Below the pieces are notes generated by a model. It was not told where the DNA came from. It ran no database searches and saw nothing but the letters and a program-made list of their open reading frames with translations. Shown here one piece after another: positions 53,907 to 63,294 of a DNA stretch of 64,000 nucleotides. The position numbers and the translations under genes are program-made. The DNA is taken from NCBI GenBank assembly GCA_002784045.1, contig PFJX01000137.1, positions 1-64,000 on the forward strand, read 5' to 3'. The first letter of the stretch is position 1. Each line of letters starts with the position of its first letter. Origin of the DNA: Hydrogenophilales bacterium CG_4_10_14_3_um_filter_63_21 (lineage in GTDB: Bacteria; Pseudomonadota; Gammaproteobacteria; Burkholderiales; Thiobacillaceae).

Positions 53907-53926
53907 TCGGAGTTCCTTGGTTGAAA

Positions 53927-55033
53927 TCAGACGGGTGGCTTGGCCAGTTCCATCAGCAGCCGCGCGACATCGAAGCCGGACAGTACGCGATGGTCGTAGC
54001 TCGCACCCAGCACGGCGCGGCCGCTGCCTTTCGGGGCGGCGTGGGCGATCATCAGCGAGCAGTAGGGCGGCAGGATGGGAATGTGGCGGCTGACGTTCCA
54101 GCGCGCCATGCTGGAAAAGGCGAGGGTGGCGCCGCTGGTTTCCTCGCGGCTCAACTTGCGCTGGATCGCGTGGCGCTGCACTTCGCCCAAGGCTTCGATG
54201 AAGGGTTGGGTTTCCAGGGCGTCGGCGTCGCGCACCACGGTCAGATACAGCGTTTCCCCGGCCTGCACGGTGAAACCGAGGTTCACCGGCTGGTACTGAA
54301 AGCGTTTGCCGTTGACCACGGTGGCATTCACTCTCGGGTTGGCCTTGGCCAGTTGCACATAGCGATAGGCCAACAGCGGCAGCAGCGGCGAAAGCATCAG
54401 CTTGTTGGCGCTGGCGTAGGCGGCCGCGTGGTCTTCCCAGGCTTTCGGGTCGTATTCCACTTCCAGATAAGTGGCGGCGGCGTGGTCGCGGTGCCAGGAC
54501 ACGGTGATCAACATGCCACGTTCTTCGGCGTTGAGGTCGACCAGTTCGCCCGCCACATCAGGCACGCTTTCCCGCGCCGAGACGGTCACGGCGGGGATGT
54601 GGTCGCGCCGCTGGATGCCATGCGCGGCGATGTAGGTTTCCACGTCGGCGAGTGACAAGCGGTCACCGGAAGCGGGTACCACGCCGGCGTCGAGGCCGAG
54701 TTCCTTGAGCAGGGCGCGTGCCTTGGCGGTGGGGCGAACGTTGCCACCCCCAGTGGCGGGCGCGACCACCGCCGTTTCCGGCACCGGCTCGTCGATGGTT
54801 TCACCCTGCCAGAGCAGGACGGAGCCGACCGCCACCTTGTCGTCCACTGCACACATCAGCTTGAGCACGTAGCCGGCGTTTTCGGCGGCGACTTCGACGA
54901 TGGCCTTGTCAGTTTCCACGTCGAGCACGATGTCGCCTTGCTTGACGAAATCGCCGACAGCGACGCGGAAGGCGATGACCTGGACGATGTCGTCGTTGTT
55001 GTTAACGCGCGGAGCGTGGAGGGCGAATGCCAT
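53927..55033 (-). CDS. 2-oxo acid dehydrogenase E2-like acyltransferase with N-terminal lipoyl domain
   Basis: Lipoyl domain GDIVLDVETDKAIVEVAAENAG, peripheral subunit-binding-like region, acyltransferase domain ending SYDHRVLSGFDVARLLMELA. Confidence 0.88.
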   Translation of the reverse strand: MAFALHAPRVNNNDDIVQVIAFRVAVGDFVKQGDIVLDVETDKAIVEVAAENAGYVLKLMCAVDDKVAVGSVLLWQGETIDEPVPETAVVAPATGGGNVRPTAKARALLKELGLDAGVVPASGDRLSLADVETYIAAHGIQRRDHIPAVTVSARESVPDVAGELVDLNAEERGMLITVSWHRDHAAATYLEVEYDPKAWEDHAAAYASANKLMLSPLLPLLAYRYVQLAKANPRVNATVVNGKRFQYQPVNLGFTVQAGETLYLTVVRDADALETQPFIEALGEVQRHAIQRKLSREETSGATLAFSSMARWNVSRHIPILPPYCSLMIAHAAPKGSGRAVLGASYDHRVLSGFDVARLLMELAKPPV

Positions 55034-55041
55034 TTTTTTCC

Positions 55042-57048
55042 TCAGTACAGGTTATCCAGGATGTCTTCGATCAGGCGGTCGGCGTCCGGCAGGATCTGCC
55101 GTTCCAGGCTGCGCGCGGAGGCAATCGGCACCGGCGGCGTGCCGATGCGGAAGGCCTGGCCGGCGAAACCCGCTTCCAGCAGGCAGGCAGCGATTTCCGC
55201 GCCGATGCCGAATTCGTGGTGCGATTCCTCGGCGATGACCACCCGCTCGCTATTCAGCAGGTGCGCCAGCAGCGTGCGGCGCGGCAACGGTGAAAGCAGC
55301 GAGGGGACGACGATGTCCACCCTCAGTTCCTCCTCGTCTTCCAGGCGAAGGGCCGCTTCTTCCACCACCGGCAACATGCCGCCGTAGGTAACGATAGTCA
55401 GGTCCACATCTGGCCGGCGGCGCAGCAGGGTGGGAAACAGGTGAGCGGCGAGGTCGTCCGGGTCGGCCGCCAGCACTTCGTAATCGCCGCTGTCCATCGT
55501 TTCGCCGTAGAGCAGCTTGTGCTCCAGGAACAGGGTGGGATAAGGCCAGCGCCGCGCGGCGTCTACCAGCAGGCGGGCCACATCGTGGCGCTGGCTGCCG
55601 AAGAGGACGGTCAGTCCGGGCACCGAGGTAAAAATGTTTTCCGGGCTCTGGCTGTGCGTGGGGCCATAGCCACGACGGCCGCCCGAGGGGGTGCGCACGA
55701 TCAGCGGCACGGCCACCTGCGGGAACACGCCGGGGAACTTCACCGCATGGTTGTAGAGCTGGTCCATGCACAGGGAAAGGAAGTCCGCGAACATGATTTC
55801 CAGGATCGGGCGGAAACCATCCAGCGCCAGGCCAATGGCGGCGCCAGTGATGCCGGCCTCGGAAATCGGCGTGGAAATCACCCGGCCGGGATAGGCGCTG
55901 CTCAAACCCTGGGTGACCTTGAAAGCACCGCCATAGGGGTCATGCAGGTCTTCGCCGAGCAGCAGGGTTTCCGGATAAGTCGCCAGCAGGTGATTCAGGG
56001 CGGCGTTGATGCCCAAGCGCACGCTGCTACTGGCGGCAACGATGGGGTAAGTCGGCTGGGCGCCTTGCAGTTCGCCGGCGCGGTCGAAGATGTGTTCCGG
56101 CGCGTCGTCGTAGACGGCTTCCGGCGAGGCATTGGCGACTTCTCGCACGGCGTCGAGGAACACAGCGTTGCGCGCTTCGATGCCGGCACGCACGGCATCG
56201 GGGAGCCTCTGCCCCATCGCGACGAGCGGATCACGCGCGCGGATGGCGGCGAGCACGGCTTCGTCGCGCAGGTCATCCCCCTTGGAATGCGGCCCCATGC
56301 GGCGGGTGTCGATCACCAGGAAACCGGGGCGTTGGGACTCGCGCACCTGTGCGACCACTGCCGCGGCCTGCTCGCAGAACGCCGGGTCGGCGTCGTCCAG
56401 CCGCCAGGTCTGCAAGCCGAAGGCGGCGCCGCGTGCCTGGATGTCGCCACCCAGGTTCTGGTGCGGCTCGGTGGTTTGCGAGATACCGTTGTTTTCCACC
56501 ACCACCAGGTACGGCACCGACCACACCGAGGCCAGGTTCATGGCTTCATACAAGAGACCCTGGCCGAGGGTGCCGTCACCGATCATGGCGGCGACGATGG
56601 CGCCGCTGCCCTGCCGCTTGCGCGCCAGGGCCAGCCCGGCGCCAATGCCGGTCATGCCACCCTGGACACCGTTGGAATGGAAGTGGCGCCAGACCAGGTG
56701 CTGGCTGCCGCCGCGCCCGCCACAGGCGCCCGCCGCGCGGCCCATGATCTCCGCCACCAGGCCGACGAATTCGCCGGAATAGGTGAGGAAATGGCCGTGG
56801 TTGCGGTGGTTGGAGAGCGCCGCGTCTTCCGGGTGGGTCAACGCCCGCACCACCGCCATCGCGCAAATTTCCTGGCCCAGGCAGGTGTGCGTAGTGCCGG
56901 AGACGAGGCCGCGGGAAAACTGGTCGAGCACCAGGAGTTCGCTGGAGCGAATCAGATGGCCGTAGGCGTAGAGGTCTTCCGGCGTCGTGCCGATGATCGG
57001 CTTGCCGTGGGCGTCGCGGGCAAAGCCGGGTAGGGAGAGGCTGGACAT
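55042..57048 (-). CDS. Thiamine-diphosphate dehydrogenase E1, fused alpha-beta subunits
   Basis: 668 aa; alpha part GDGTLGQGLLYEAMNLASVWSVPYLVVVENNGIS, beta part EAGITGAAIGLALDGFRPILEIMFADF...GGRRGYGPTHSQSPE. Confidence 0.88.
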   Translation of the reverse strand: MSSLSLPGFARDAHGKPIIGTTPEDLYAYGHLIRSSELLVLDQFSRGLVSGTTHTCLGQEICAMAVVRALTHPEDAALSNHRNHGHFLTYSGEFVGLVAEIMGRAAGACGGRGGSQHLVWRHFHSNGVQGGMTGIGAGLALARKRQGSGAIVAAMIGDGTLGQGLLYEAMNLASVWSVPYLVVVENNGISQTTEPHQNLGGDIQARGAAFGLQTWRLDDADPAFCEQAAAVVAQVRESQRPGFLVIDTRRMGPHSKGDDLRDEAVLAAIRARDPLVAMGQRLPDAVRAGIEARNAVFLDAVREVANASPEAVYDDAPEHIFDRAGELQGAQPTYPIVAASSSVRLGINAALNHLLATYPETLLLGEDLHDPYGGAFKVTQGLSSAYPGRVISTPISEAGITGAAIGLALDGFRPILEIMFADFLSLCMDQLYNHAVKFPGVFPQVAVPLIVRTPSGGRRGYGPTHSQSPENIFTSVPGLTVLFGSQRHDVARLLVDAARRWPYPTLFLEHKLLYGETMDSGDYEVLAADPDDLAAHLFPTLLRRRPDVDLTIVTYGGMLPVVEEAALRLEDEEELRVDIVVPSLLSPLPRRTLLAHLLNSERVVIAEESHHEFGIGAEIAACLLEAGFAGQAFRIGTPPVPIASARSLERQILPDADRLIEDILDNLY

Positions 57049-57132
57049 GGTGAGTATCGTGGTTGGTAGGAGCAGACCGCGTCCGCGATTATTGCGTAGG
57101 CGCGTCCGCGATCTTTTGCGTAGGGTTATCGT

Positions 57133-57159
57133 GGATACCGCAGGGTAGGGGCTTCATCA
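57133..57159 (+). repeat. GGATACCG-type dispersed repeat
   Basis: ggataccgcagggtaggggcttcatca in the divergent intergenic region. Confidence 0.65.
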
Positions 57160-57254
57160 CACGGTCCGCTCCTACGGGCTTGGGCCGCGAGCTTAACCCA
57201 GTTTCAGCGGCCTTTGTGCTAACGTCCCACCGCCTCGATCAAGCACGAATACCT

Positions 57255-58118
57255 ATGGCCCTGCCCAAACTCGAACCCATCCGCGACGAAGATTTGCTGG
57301 CGTTCTGCGAATTTCTCCACGCCAATCTCAATCCCAGCCACCCGGCCGACGTCTGGGCCGATGCCTTCCGCCAGAATTGGGGAGTGGCCAAGCCCAACAA
57401 CGGTTTTCTGATCCGCAACGACGCCGGCCAGATCGTCGGTGGCATCGGCGCCATCTACGCCGCCTACCCGGTGCGCGGGCAATTGGAACAGTTTTGCAAC
57501 ATCACCAGTTGGATGGTGCTGGACGCCTACCGCACCCAGAGCATGCGCCTGGCGATGGCGGTGATCTCCCAGCCCGGCTTCCACTTCACCGACCTGTCGC
57601 CCACCGCCGTGGTGGAACAGTCGCTCAAGTTTCTCAAGTTCAAGCCCATGAACGAGGCGCGCACGGTGCTGTTCAACCTGCCGGCCCCGCAACAACGCCT
57701 GACGGGCGCGGGCGTGATCGGCAATCCGGCGCGCATCGAAGCGGTGCTGGATCCCGCCTCCGCCAAGGTCTACCGCGACCACAAGCATTTCCCCTGGCTG
57801 CGCTTCGTCGCCGTCGGCCGGGGCAAGGATCGCAGCCTGGTGGTCTACAAGCGCGCCATCCTGAAGCACCTGCCCAGCGCGGAAATCATCGGTTTCACCA
57901 ACCCGGAAATTTTCCTGCGCTATTTACCCGTACTCGGCTGCCACTTCCTGCTTTCCGGCATGGCCACCACGCGGGTGGAATCGCGTTTGTTGCCGGGCAA
58001 GCCGGCCTGGCCGCACACACTGCTCACGGGCTACCGCAACCGGGTGTTCCGCAGCGACACCCTGGGTGAGGCCGACATCCAGAACCTCTATTCGGAATAC
58101 GTCGCCCTTGACCTCTGA
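57255..58118 (+). CDS. Putative GNAT-like N-acyltransferase
   Basis: 288 codons; FLIRNDAGQIVGGIGAIYAAYPVRGQLEQFCNITSWMVLDAYRTQSMRLAMAVI resembles a GNAT core. Confidence 0.5.
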   Translation: MALPKLEPIRDEDLLAFCEFLHANLNPSHPADVWADAFRQNWGVAKPNNGFLIRNDAGQIVGGIGAIYAAYPVRGQLEQFCNITSWMVLDAYRTQSMRLAMAVISQPGFHFTDLSPTAVVEQSLKFLKFKPMNEARTVLFNLPAPQQRLTGAGVIGNPARIEAVLDPASAKVYRDHKHFPWLRFVAVGRGKDRSLVVYKRAILKHLPSAEIIGFTNPEIFLRYLPVLGCHFLLSGMATTRVESRLLPGKPAWPHTLLTGYRNRVFRSDTLGEADIQNLYSEYVALDL

Positions 58119-59115
58119 TTTGTTTCCCAACGCGCAGCGTGCCTCGCTGCCGACCGCCACCCGCCCCATCCTGTCGGTCGTGATTCATACCGAGGAGGAG
58201 TTCGACTGGAACCACGCGCACGCACGCGAGGAAATCGGCGTCGAGCACATGCGCCACATTGGCCGCGCGCAGGAACTGTTCGACGGCTTCGGCATCGTGC
58301 CCAACTACGTCATCGACTATCCCATCGCCAGCCAGCCGCTCGGCTATGAAACCCTGCGCCGCTACCAGGAAGATGGCCGCGCCCTGATCGGCGCGCATCT
58401 GCATCCCTGGGTATCGCCGCCGCTCACCGAAGCGATGACCCGCGCCAACACCTACCCTGGCAACCTGCCGCGCGAACTGGAATATGAAAAGCTGCGCGTG
58501 CTCACCGAGACCATCGCAGAAAACTTCGGCCGTCGGCCCCTCACCTACCTGGCCGGCCGCTACGGCAACGGCCGCAACAGCGCGGCCATCCTGGAAGAGC
58601 TGGGCTATGAGGTGGACATCAGCGTGGCGCCGCCGATCGACTACAGCGGCGACGGCGGCCCGGACTATTCGGGCTACAGCGCCGAGCCGTTCTGGTTCGG
58701 CGCCCAGCGCAAGTTGCTGGGCCTGCCCGGCGGCGGCTGCTACGCCGGCTGGCTGAAGGGCGCCGGCTCGCCGTTCTACCGTCTGCTCACCCATCCCAGC
58801 TTGAGTTGGGCGCACCTGCCGGCCATCACCTCGCGCCTGCGCGCCTTCGAACGCATCCGCCTGTCGCCGGAGGACTACACCCTGGCGGAAATGCAACGGA
58901 TGACCCGCGCCATGCTGGACGACGGCCAGCACATTTTCGTGTTCAGCTTCCACTCCCCCTCGGTCCACCCCGGCTACACGCCGTATGTGCGCGACGAGGC
59001 GGGGCTGAAGCGGTTTCTCGACAGAACGCGCGGCTATTTCGAGTGGTTCATGCGGGAATTGAACGGGCAGAGCCTGACGCCGCTGGAGATCAAGGCGCTG
59101 CTGGCAGGCGCTTAG
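58108..59115 (+). CDS. Polysaccharide deacetylase-like protein (WalW-like)
   Basis: LSVVIHTEEEFDWN...GIVPNYVIDYPIASQPLGYETLRRYQEDGRALIGAHLHPW...SFHSPSVHPGYTPYVRD. Confidence 0.75.
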   Translation: MTSDLFPNAQRASLPTATRPILSVVIHTEEEFDWNHAHAREEIGVEHMRHIGRAQELFDGFGIVPNYVIDYPIASQPLGYETLRRYQEDGRALIGAHLHPWVSPPLTEAMTRANTYPGNLPRELEYEKLRVLTETIAENFGRRPLTYLAGRYGNGRNSAAILEELGYEVDISVAPPIDYSGDGGPDYSGYSAEPFWFGAQRKLLGLPGGGCYAGWLKGAGSPFYRLLTHPSLSWAHLPAITSRLRAFERIRLSPEDYTLAEMQRMTRAMLDDGQHIFVFSFHSPSVHPGYTPYVRDEAGLKRFLDRTRGYFEWFMRELNGQSLTPLEIKALLAGA

Positions 59116-60313
59116 GTCGGATCAAGCGGTGGTCGATGTCCCTGGCGAAACGCGCGGCATCGGCTTTGGGTACGCCATATCGGCGGGCAATTTCGCTGAA
59201 GCGCGCAACGGCTGCCCGCGCTTCCCGGCAAATGCCAAGCGCGCCGGCCACTCCCCACTTGCGTCCCAGTTCCGCCAGGCCATCCGGCCCCGGCGGGTTG
59301 GGTGAGAGGTCGAACAGAAGAACGTGTTCGCGTCGCCCGCCGATGTCCGGCAACAGGTCGAAAGCGGGAGAGAGCGTGTAGCCGCGGGAGTCATGCAGCA
59401 TCCAGAAGTTCTTCAGGTGGTCGTCGGTGTTGCCGAGCAGCGCATTGAAAACCATCTGCCGGTACAGGCGCGGCACGTCGATTTCCGGTTGTGCGCTGTA
59501 ACGGCGCAGGGCGGCGATCAGGTCGGCGTAGCGCAGCACGTAATACCCGCCCGCCCGCAACAGGGCGCGCAGGCTCAGCATGTGGCGGCGCCCCCCTTGT
59601 GGGGTGAGATCGAAGCGTTTCACCAGCAGCGCGCGGCGGCCGCCGGCAAGGTGTTCCAGGCGGAATTCCGGTATTTCCAGCCCAGCCATCCGCGCCAGTT
59701 CCAGGCTGGCGGCTTCCAACCCCACCCTGTCCACCTCATCGCGCCCGCTAGAAAACTTGGCGATCCAATGGCCCTGGTCGTCGCGCAGCAGTGCCTTGGG
59801 GCGGGCGCCCCCCGGTGAACTGCCTGCGGCAAGCAGCAGCCGGTGGGCGATGTCCACCTCGCCGTCCTGTTCCAGTCGGCGCGCGGCCTCATGCAGGGTT
59901 TCCAGGTCGAGCAGGGTGGCGGAATCGTCGTGCGTGCGCGGCGCTTCGCCCGGCGGCGGGAAAGCCAGGGCGCCCAGCCCCTGCCCTGCCTGGGCACGCA
60001 GCAGAAAGGGTTCCGCCTGCTGCCCGCGCGGCAGGCCGTGGCGCAGGATCAGCAGGCGCCGCCCCCAGGCATCGGGCAGAGCGTCTTCCAGAACCATGAG
60101 TGGCGTATCGAGTTGGCTGCCCTGGAATTCGCCCGGAGTGAGCGGCAGGCTGGCGGGGTCGAGGGGAAAGGCGCGCGGGTCGGCGAGGTAATCCGGGGTG
60201 TAGCGGAAAGCACTGGCATAGCGGCCCTGGCCATCGGCGTCGGCGCAGGCCAGTTCACCGGCCTGGACGCGCTCTCCGGCCGGCAGGGTGAGCCAGACGT
60301 CGAGACGGATCAT
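59090..60313 (-). CDS. hipA: HipA-family serine/threonine kinase toxin
   Basis: SSPGGARPKALL, FSSGRDEVDRVGLEAASLELARMAGLEIPEFRL, NALLGNTDDHLKNFWML, LSPAFDLLPDI. Confidence 0.92.
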   Translation of the reverse strand: MIRLDVWLTLPAGERVQAGELACADADGQGRYASAFRYTPDYLADPRAFPLDPASLPLTPGEFQGSQLDTPLMVLEDALPDAWGRRLLILRHGLPRGQQAEPFLLRAQAGQGLGALAFPPPGEAPRTHDDSATLLDLETLHEAARRLEQDGEVDIAHRLLLAAGSSPGGARPKALLRDDQGHWIAKFSSGRDEVDRVGLEAASLELARMAGLEIPEFRLEHLAGGRRALLVKRFDLTPQGGRRHMLSLRALLRAGGYYVLRYADLIAALRRYSAQPEIDVPRLYRQMVFNALLGNTDDHLKNFWMLHDSRGYTLSPAFDLLPDIGGRREHVLLFDLSPNPPGPDGLAELGRKWGVAGALGICREARAAVARFSEIARRYGVPKADAARFARDIDHRLIRPKRLPAAP

Positions 60314-60624
60314 GCCCGCCGCCTGGCGCGCTGTCGTGTCTTGGGCGCTTCGGCGGCGGCGTCGAACAGGCTATAGCGCGGCGCCAGCAGGGCTTCGACC
60401 TCCTGCAAACGGCCCAGCACCTCGAGTGCCGTCAGCCAGAGGCCGATCTGGGCGCTGGCATCGCCCTGTTCCAGTCGGCGCAGGGTGGGAACAGAAACAC
60501 CCAGACGTGCCGCGAAGCGGGCCTGCGGTTCGTTACGTGCCAGGCGCTCTGCACGTAAGCGGGCGCCCATCCGGGTCAAATTTGAATGCACATTATCGGA
60601 AAGCATGATTTCCATTATGTGCAT
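60310..60624 (-). CDS. hipB: HipB-like XRE antitoxin
   Basis: MGARLRAERLARNEPQARFAARLGVSVPTLRRLEQGDASAQIGLWLTALEVLGRL; overlaps hipA; start may be 60606. Confidence 0.88.
   Translation of the reverse strand: MHIMEIMLSDNVHSNLTRMGARLRAERLARNEPQARFAARLGVSVPTLRRLEQGDASAQIGLWLTALEVLGRLQEVEALLAPRYSLFDAAAEAPKTRQRARRRA
60586..60624. promoter_or_regulatory. Inverted repeat at the hipB start, possible autoregulatory operator
   Basis: ATGCACATTATCGGAAAgcatgaTTTCCATTATGTGCAT. Confidence 0.45.
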
Positions 60625-60666
60625 AAAATCACGATAAAGAAACTGAATGTTTCTCTTTGCCGCTTA

Positions 60667-61755
60667 TCAAGAGGCGCTAACTGCTTCGCTCAAGGTTGCC
60701 CGCAGCGCTTCCGGATCGTAATTACCGCTGATGAATGCTTCGCCCAGCTTGCGCAACAGGACGAAGCGGATGCGCCCCGCTTCCACTTTCTTGTCTACGC
60801 CCATGAAGTTCATATAAGCGTCGTAACCCAGAGCGGGCGCCACCACCGGCAGGCCGGCGCGGTGGAACAACGCCGCCACGCGATCGACATCGGCTGGCGC
60901 AATCAAGCCCATGCGCCGCGACAATTCGGCCGCCAGGACGGTGCCGGCGGAAACGCCCTCGCCGTGCAGCCAGACGCCGTAGCCCATGCCTGCCTCGATG
61001 GCGTGGCCGAAGGTGTGGCCCAGGTTGAGCAGGGCGCGTTGCCCGGATTCGCGCTCGTCGGCGGCCACCACTTCCGCCTTGTTCTGGCAGGAACGGGTGA
61101 TCGCATAGGCGAGCGCTTCGGGGTCGCGCGCTACCAGTTTCTCCATGTTCGCTTCCAGCCACTCCAGGAATGGCAGGTCGCGAATCAGGCCATATTTGAT
61201 GACTTCCGCCAGGCCGGCGGACAGCTCGCGGTCGGGCAGGGTGGAGAGCGTGTCGGTATCCGCCAGCACCAGTTGCGGCTGGTAGAACGCGCCGATCATG
61301 TTTTTCCCGAGCGGATGGTTGATGCCGGTCTTGCCGCCCACGGATGAATCCACCTGCGCCAGCAACGTGGTAGGCACCTGAATGAACGGCATGCCGCGCT
61401 GATAGCAGGCGGCGGCAAAGCCGGTGAGGTCGCCGATAACCCCGCCGCCCAGGGCGATCAGGGTGGTCTTGCGCTCGGCGCGCTGGGTCAGCAGGGCATC
61501 GAAGATGAGGTTGAGGGTTTTCCAGTTCTTGTAAGACTCGCCGTCGGGCAGCACCACGGGCTCGACCTGTACGCCGGCACTCGCCAAGGTGCGAGTGAGC
61601 CGCGCCAGGTAAAGCGGCCCGACCGTGGTGTTGCTGACGATGACGGCGCGCTTCTGCTTGAGAAATGGCAGGACGAGATCAGACCGACCGAGCAGGCCGG
61701 GGCCGATGTGGATGGGGTAGGCGCGGTCGCCCAAGTCAACGGAGAGGGTTTGCAT
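60667..61755 (-). CDS. aroB: 3-dehydroquinate synthase
   Basis: [62 protein letters not shown]. Confidence 0.97.
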   Translation of the reverse strand: MQTLSVDLGDRAYPIHIGPGLLGRSDLVLPFLKQKRAVIVSNTTVGPLYLARLTRTLASAGVQVEPVVLPDGESYKNWKTLNLIFDALLTQRAERKTTLIALGGGVIGDLTGFAAACYQRGMPFIQVPTTLLAQVDSSVGGKTGINHPLGKNMIGAFYQPQLVLADTDTLSTLPDRELSAGLAEVIKYGLIRDLPFLEWLEANMEKLVARDPEALAYAITRSCQNKAEVVAADERESGQRALLNLGHTFGHAIEAGMGYGVWLHGEGVSAGTVLAAELSRRMGLIAPADVDRVAALFHRAGLPVVAPALGYDAYMNFMGVDKKVEAGRIRFVLLRKLGEAFISGNYDPEALRATLSEAVSAS

Positions 61756-61851
61756 GGCTAAATCGGTGCGCAAAAGGGATCGCATGATAATGCGCGGTAC
61801 GACAGACCCCAATGTCGACTGCACAGGCCTGGTCGAAGAAAAAGCTAAGGC

Positions 61852-61895
61852 GCCGTAAACGAATAACCAGAACGTTCTGGTTATTCGTTTACGGC
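61852..61895. repeat. Perfect 44-bp palindrome
   Basis: GCCGTAAACGAATAACCAGAAC/GTTCTGGTTATTCGTTTACGGC, 22-nt arms with no loop. Confidence 0.95.
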
Positions 61896-61962
61896 TCCTG
61901 AACATTCCCCACCAAACTGCCGTAATACAATCCGCGCCCAACACCACCCAAGCACCAGAGAC

Positions 61963-62283
61963 ATGCTGAGAGTAGCCAAAAACCTCTACGACTACCGCGA
62001 TCTGATGTCCACGCTCGCATGGAAAAACATCGCCTTGCGCTACAAGCAGGCCTATCTCGGCATCCTCTGGGCCATTCTCAAGCCCATCACCCTGATGCTG
62101 ATCTTTACCCTGGTCAGGAGTTTCGTTGGTATCGACAGCGGCAACGTGCCCTACCCCATCCTCACCTTCGCCGCACTCCTGCCCTGGACCTTCTTCCAGG
62201 AATCCACCACCGACGGAGTCGGTAGCGTGGTCGGCAATACCGCCCTTGTTTCCCGGCCATTACCAGCCGCATGTGCCGGCTGA
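61963..62283 (+). pseudogene. Truncated ABC-2 type polysaccharide export permease
   Basis: [96 protein letters not shown] then unrelated sequence. Confidence 0.8.
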
Positions 62284-62332
62284 CTTGGGCTTTTATGACT
62301 TGGGCTTTTATGACTTGCGCCTGCCCGAATAG
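62245..62332 (+). pseudogene. WbsX-like glycan biosynthesis fragment
   Basis: + strand frame of ORF 62126-62332 gives [27 protein letters not shown], matching my memory of WbsX-type proteins. Confidence 0.6.
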
Positions 62333-62542
62333 CCGGATTGATGTACTGCCGCCGTTGCTGGGCGCTGCCAATCCCTGGGTTGCAGGTGTTCGTCCAGGTG
62401 GTGCGAATGGACGCTTACTGCGATGCTTGTGTTTTCGTCGATGAATCGGCGAATCACACGGGATGCAATAGCTGTCCGGTATCAGGCTGTAGTACTGAGA
62501 TTTCCCGAAGCACCCCTTTATCCTTTGTAAGGACTTCTTGTA

Positions 62543-62806
62543 ATGACCTACCCACCAGAATTTCTCAAGCTCGTCGACGAATTCATTGATCTTGCCAACC
62601 GACTATCCGAGGGTCGATCTAGCGGCGAGGTGAGTGCCGCAATCCTGTTCGCCGCGGGCCGATACAATGCCTTCAACTTTCTGACCCAAGGTGGCACAGA
62701 ACAAACCCGGCCGGCACAGATGGAGTTTTATGTCTCCGAGTACCGTAAGGCGCTCGCATCGAACCTGGATGGGGTTGCCGGACCAGTCTTGCAATGGCAA
62801 GGCTAG
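62543..62806 (+). CDS. DUF3144-like protein
   Basis: FLKLVDEFIDLANRLSEGRSSGEVSAAILFAAGRYNAFNFLT...EFYVSEYRKALASNLDG. Confidence 0.6.
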   Translation: MTYPPEFLKLVDEFIDLANRLSEGRSSGEVSAAILFAAGRYNAFNFLTQGGTEQTRPAQMEFYVSEYRKALASNLDGVAGPVLQWQG

Positions 62807-62894
62807 GCGGGCTTCGAGGCGGCGGCACAGGCCTCGCTCGACGCCTTGTTCGGAACAATTCGTCTCCCTGACCCGCCCGCGATGAGGAGAACTC

Positions 62895-63278
62895 ATGCCG
62901 TTGAATAACCCCGATAACACTCGTCTCGATCGCGTCGTGGCTGAAGCGCGGCGCCAGGCGGATGCGCGCGCACAGACTTACCGGGGCCAGGCGCTGAAGC
63001 TGTTTCCGTGGGTGTGTGGGCGTTGTGGACGCTCCTTCACTAGCCAGAACCTGGGACAACTAACGGTGCATCACCGCGACCATAACCACGACAACAATCC
63101 GCCCGATGGCAGCAACTGGGAGTTGCTGTGCCTGTATTGCCATGATGCCGAGCATTCCCGTGACCTCGATGCGCCGCTGATTGCCCAGACCCGGTCGTCG
63201 CGCGAGCCCGCTACCCCGGCCAGCCACAATCCCTTTGCGGCGCTCAAGGATTTGCTGAAGAAGCCGGATCGGGCGTAA
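62895..63278 (+). CDS. yajD: YajD family HNH nuclease
   Basis: FPWVCGRCGRSFTSQNLGQLTVHHRDHNHDNNPPDGSNWELLCLYCHDAEHSR. Confidence 0.92.
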   Translation: MPLNNPDNTRLDRVVAEARRQADARAQTYRGQALKLFPWVCGRCGRSFTSQNLGQLTVHHRDHNHDNNPPDGSNWELLCLYCHDAEHSRDLDAPLIAQTRSSREPATPASHNPFAALKDLLKKPDRA

Positions 63279-63294
63279 GGAGCCGGCGGCGCTT

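Noticed and set aside
55441-57033. 530-aa plus-strand ORF opposite E1
   Set aside because: Antisense shadow; E1 motifs on the minus strand are unambiguous.
62282-62317. Tandem gacttgggcttttat repeat as a CRISPR-like array
   Set aside because: Only about 2.5 abutting 15-bp units with no spacers; explained as a duplication in a WbsX fragment. No CRISPR array or cas gene was found.
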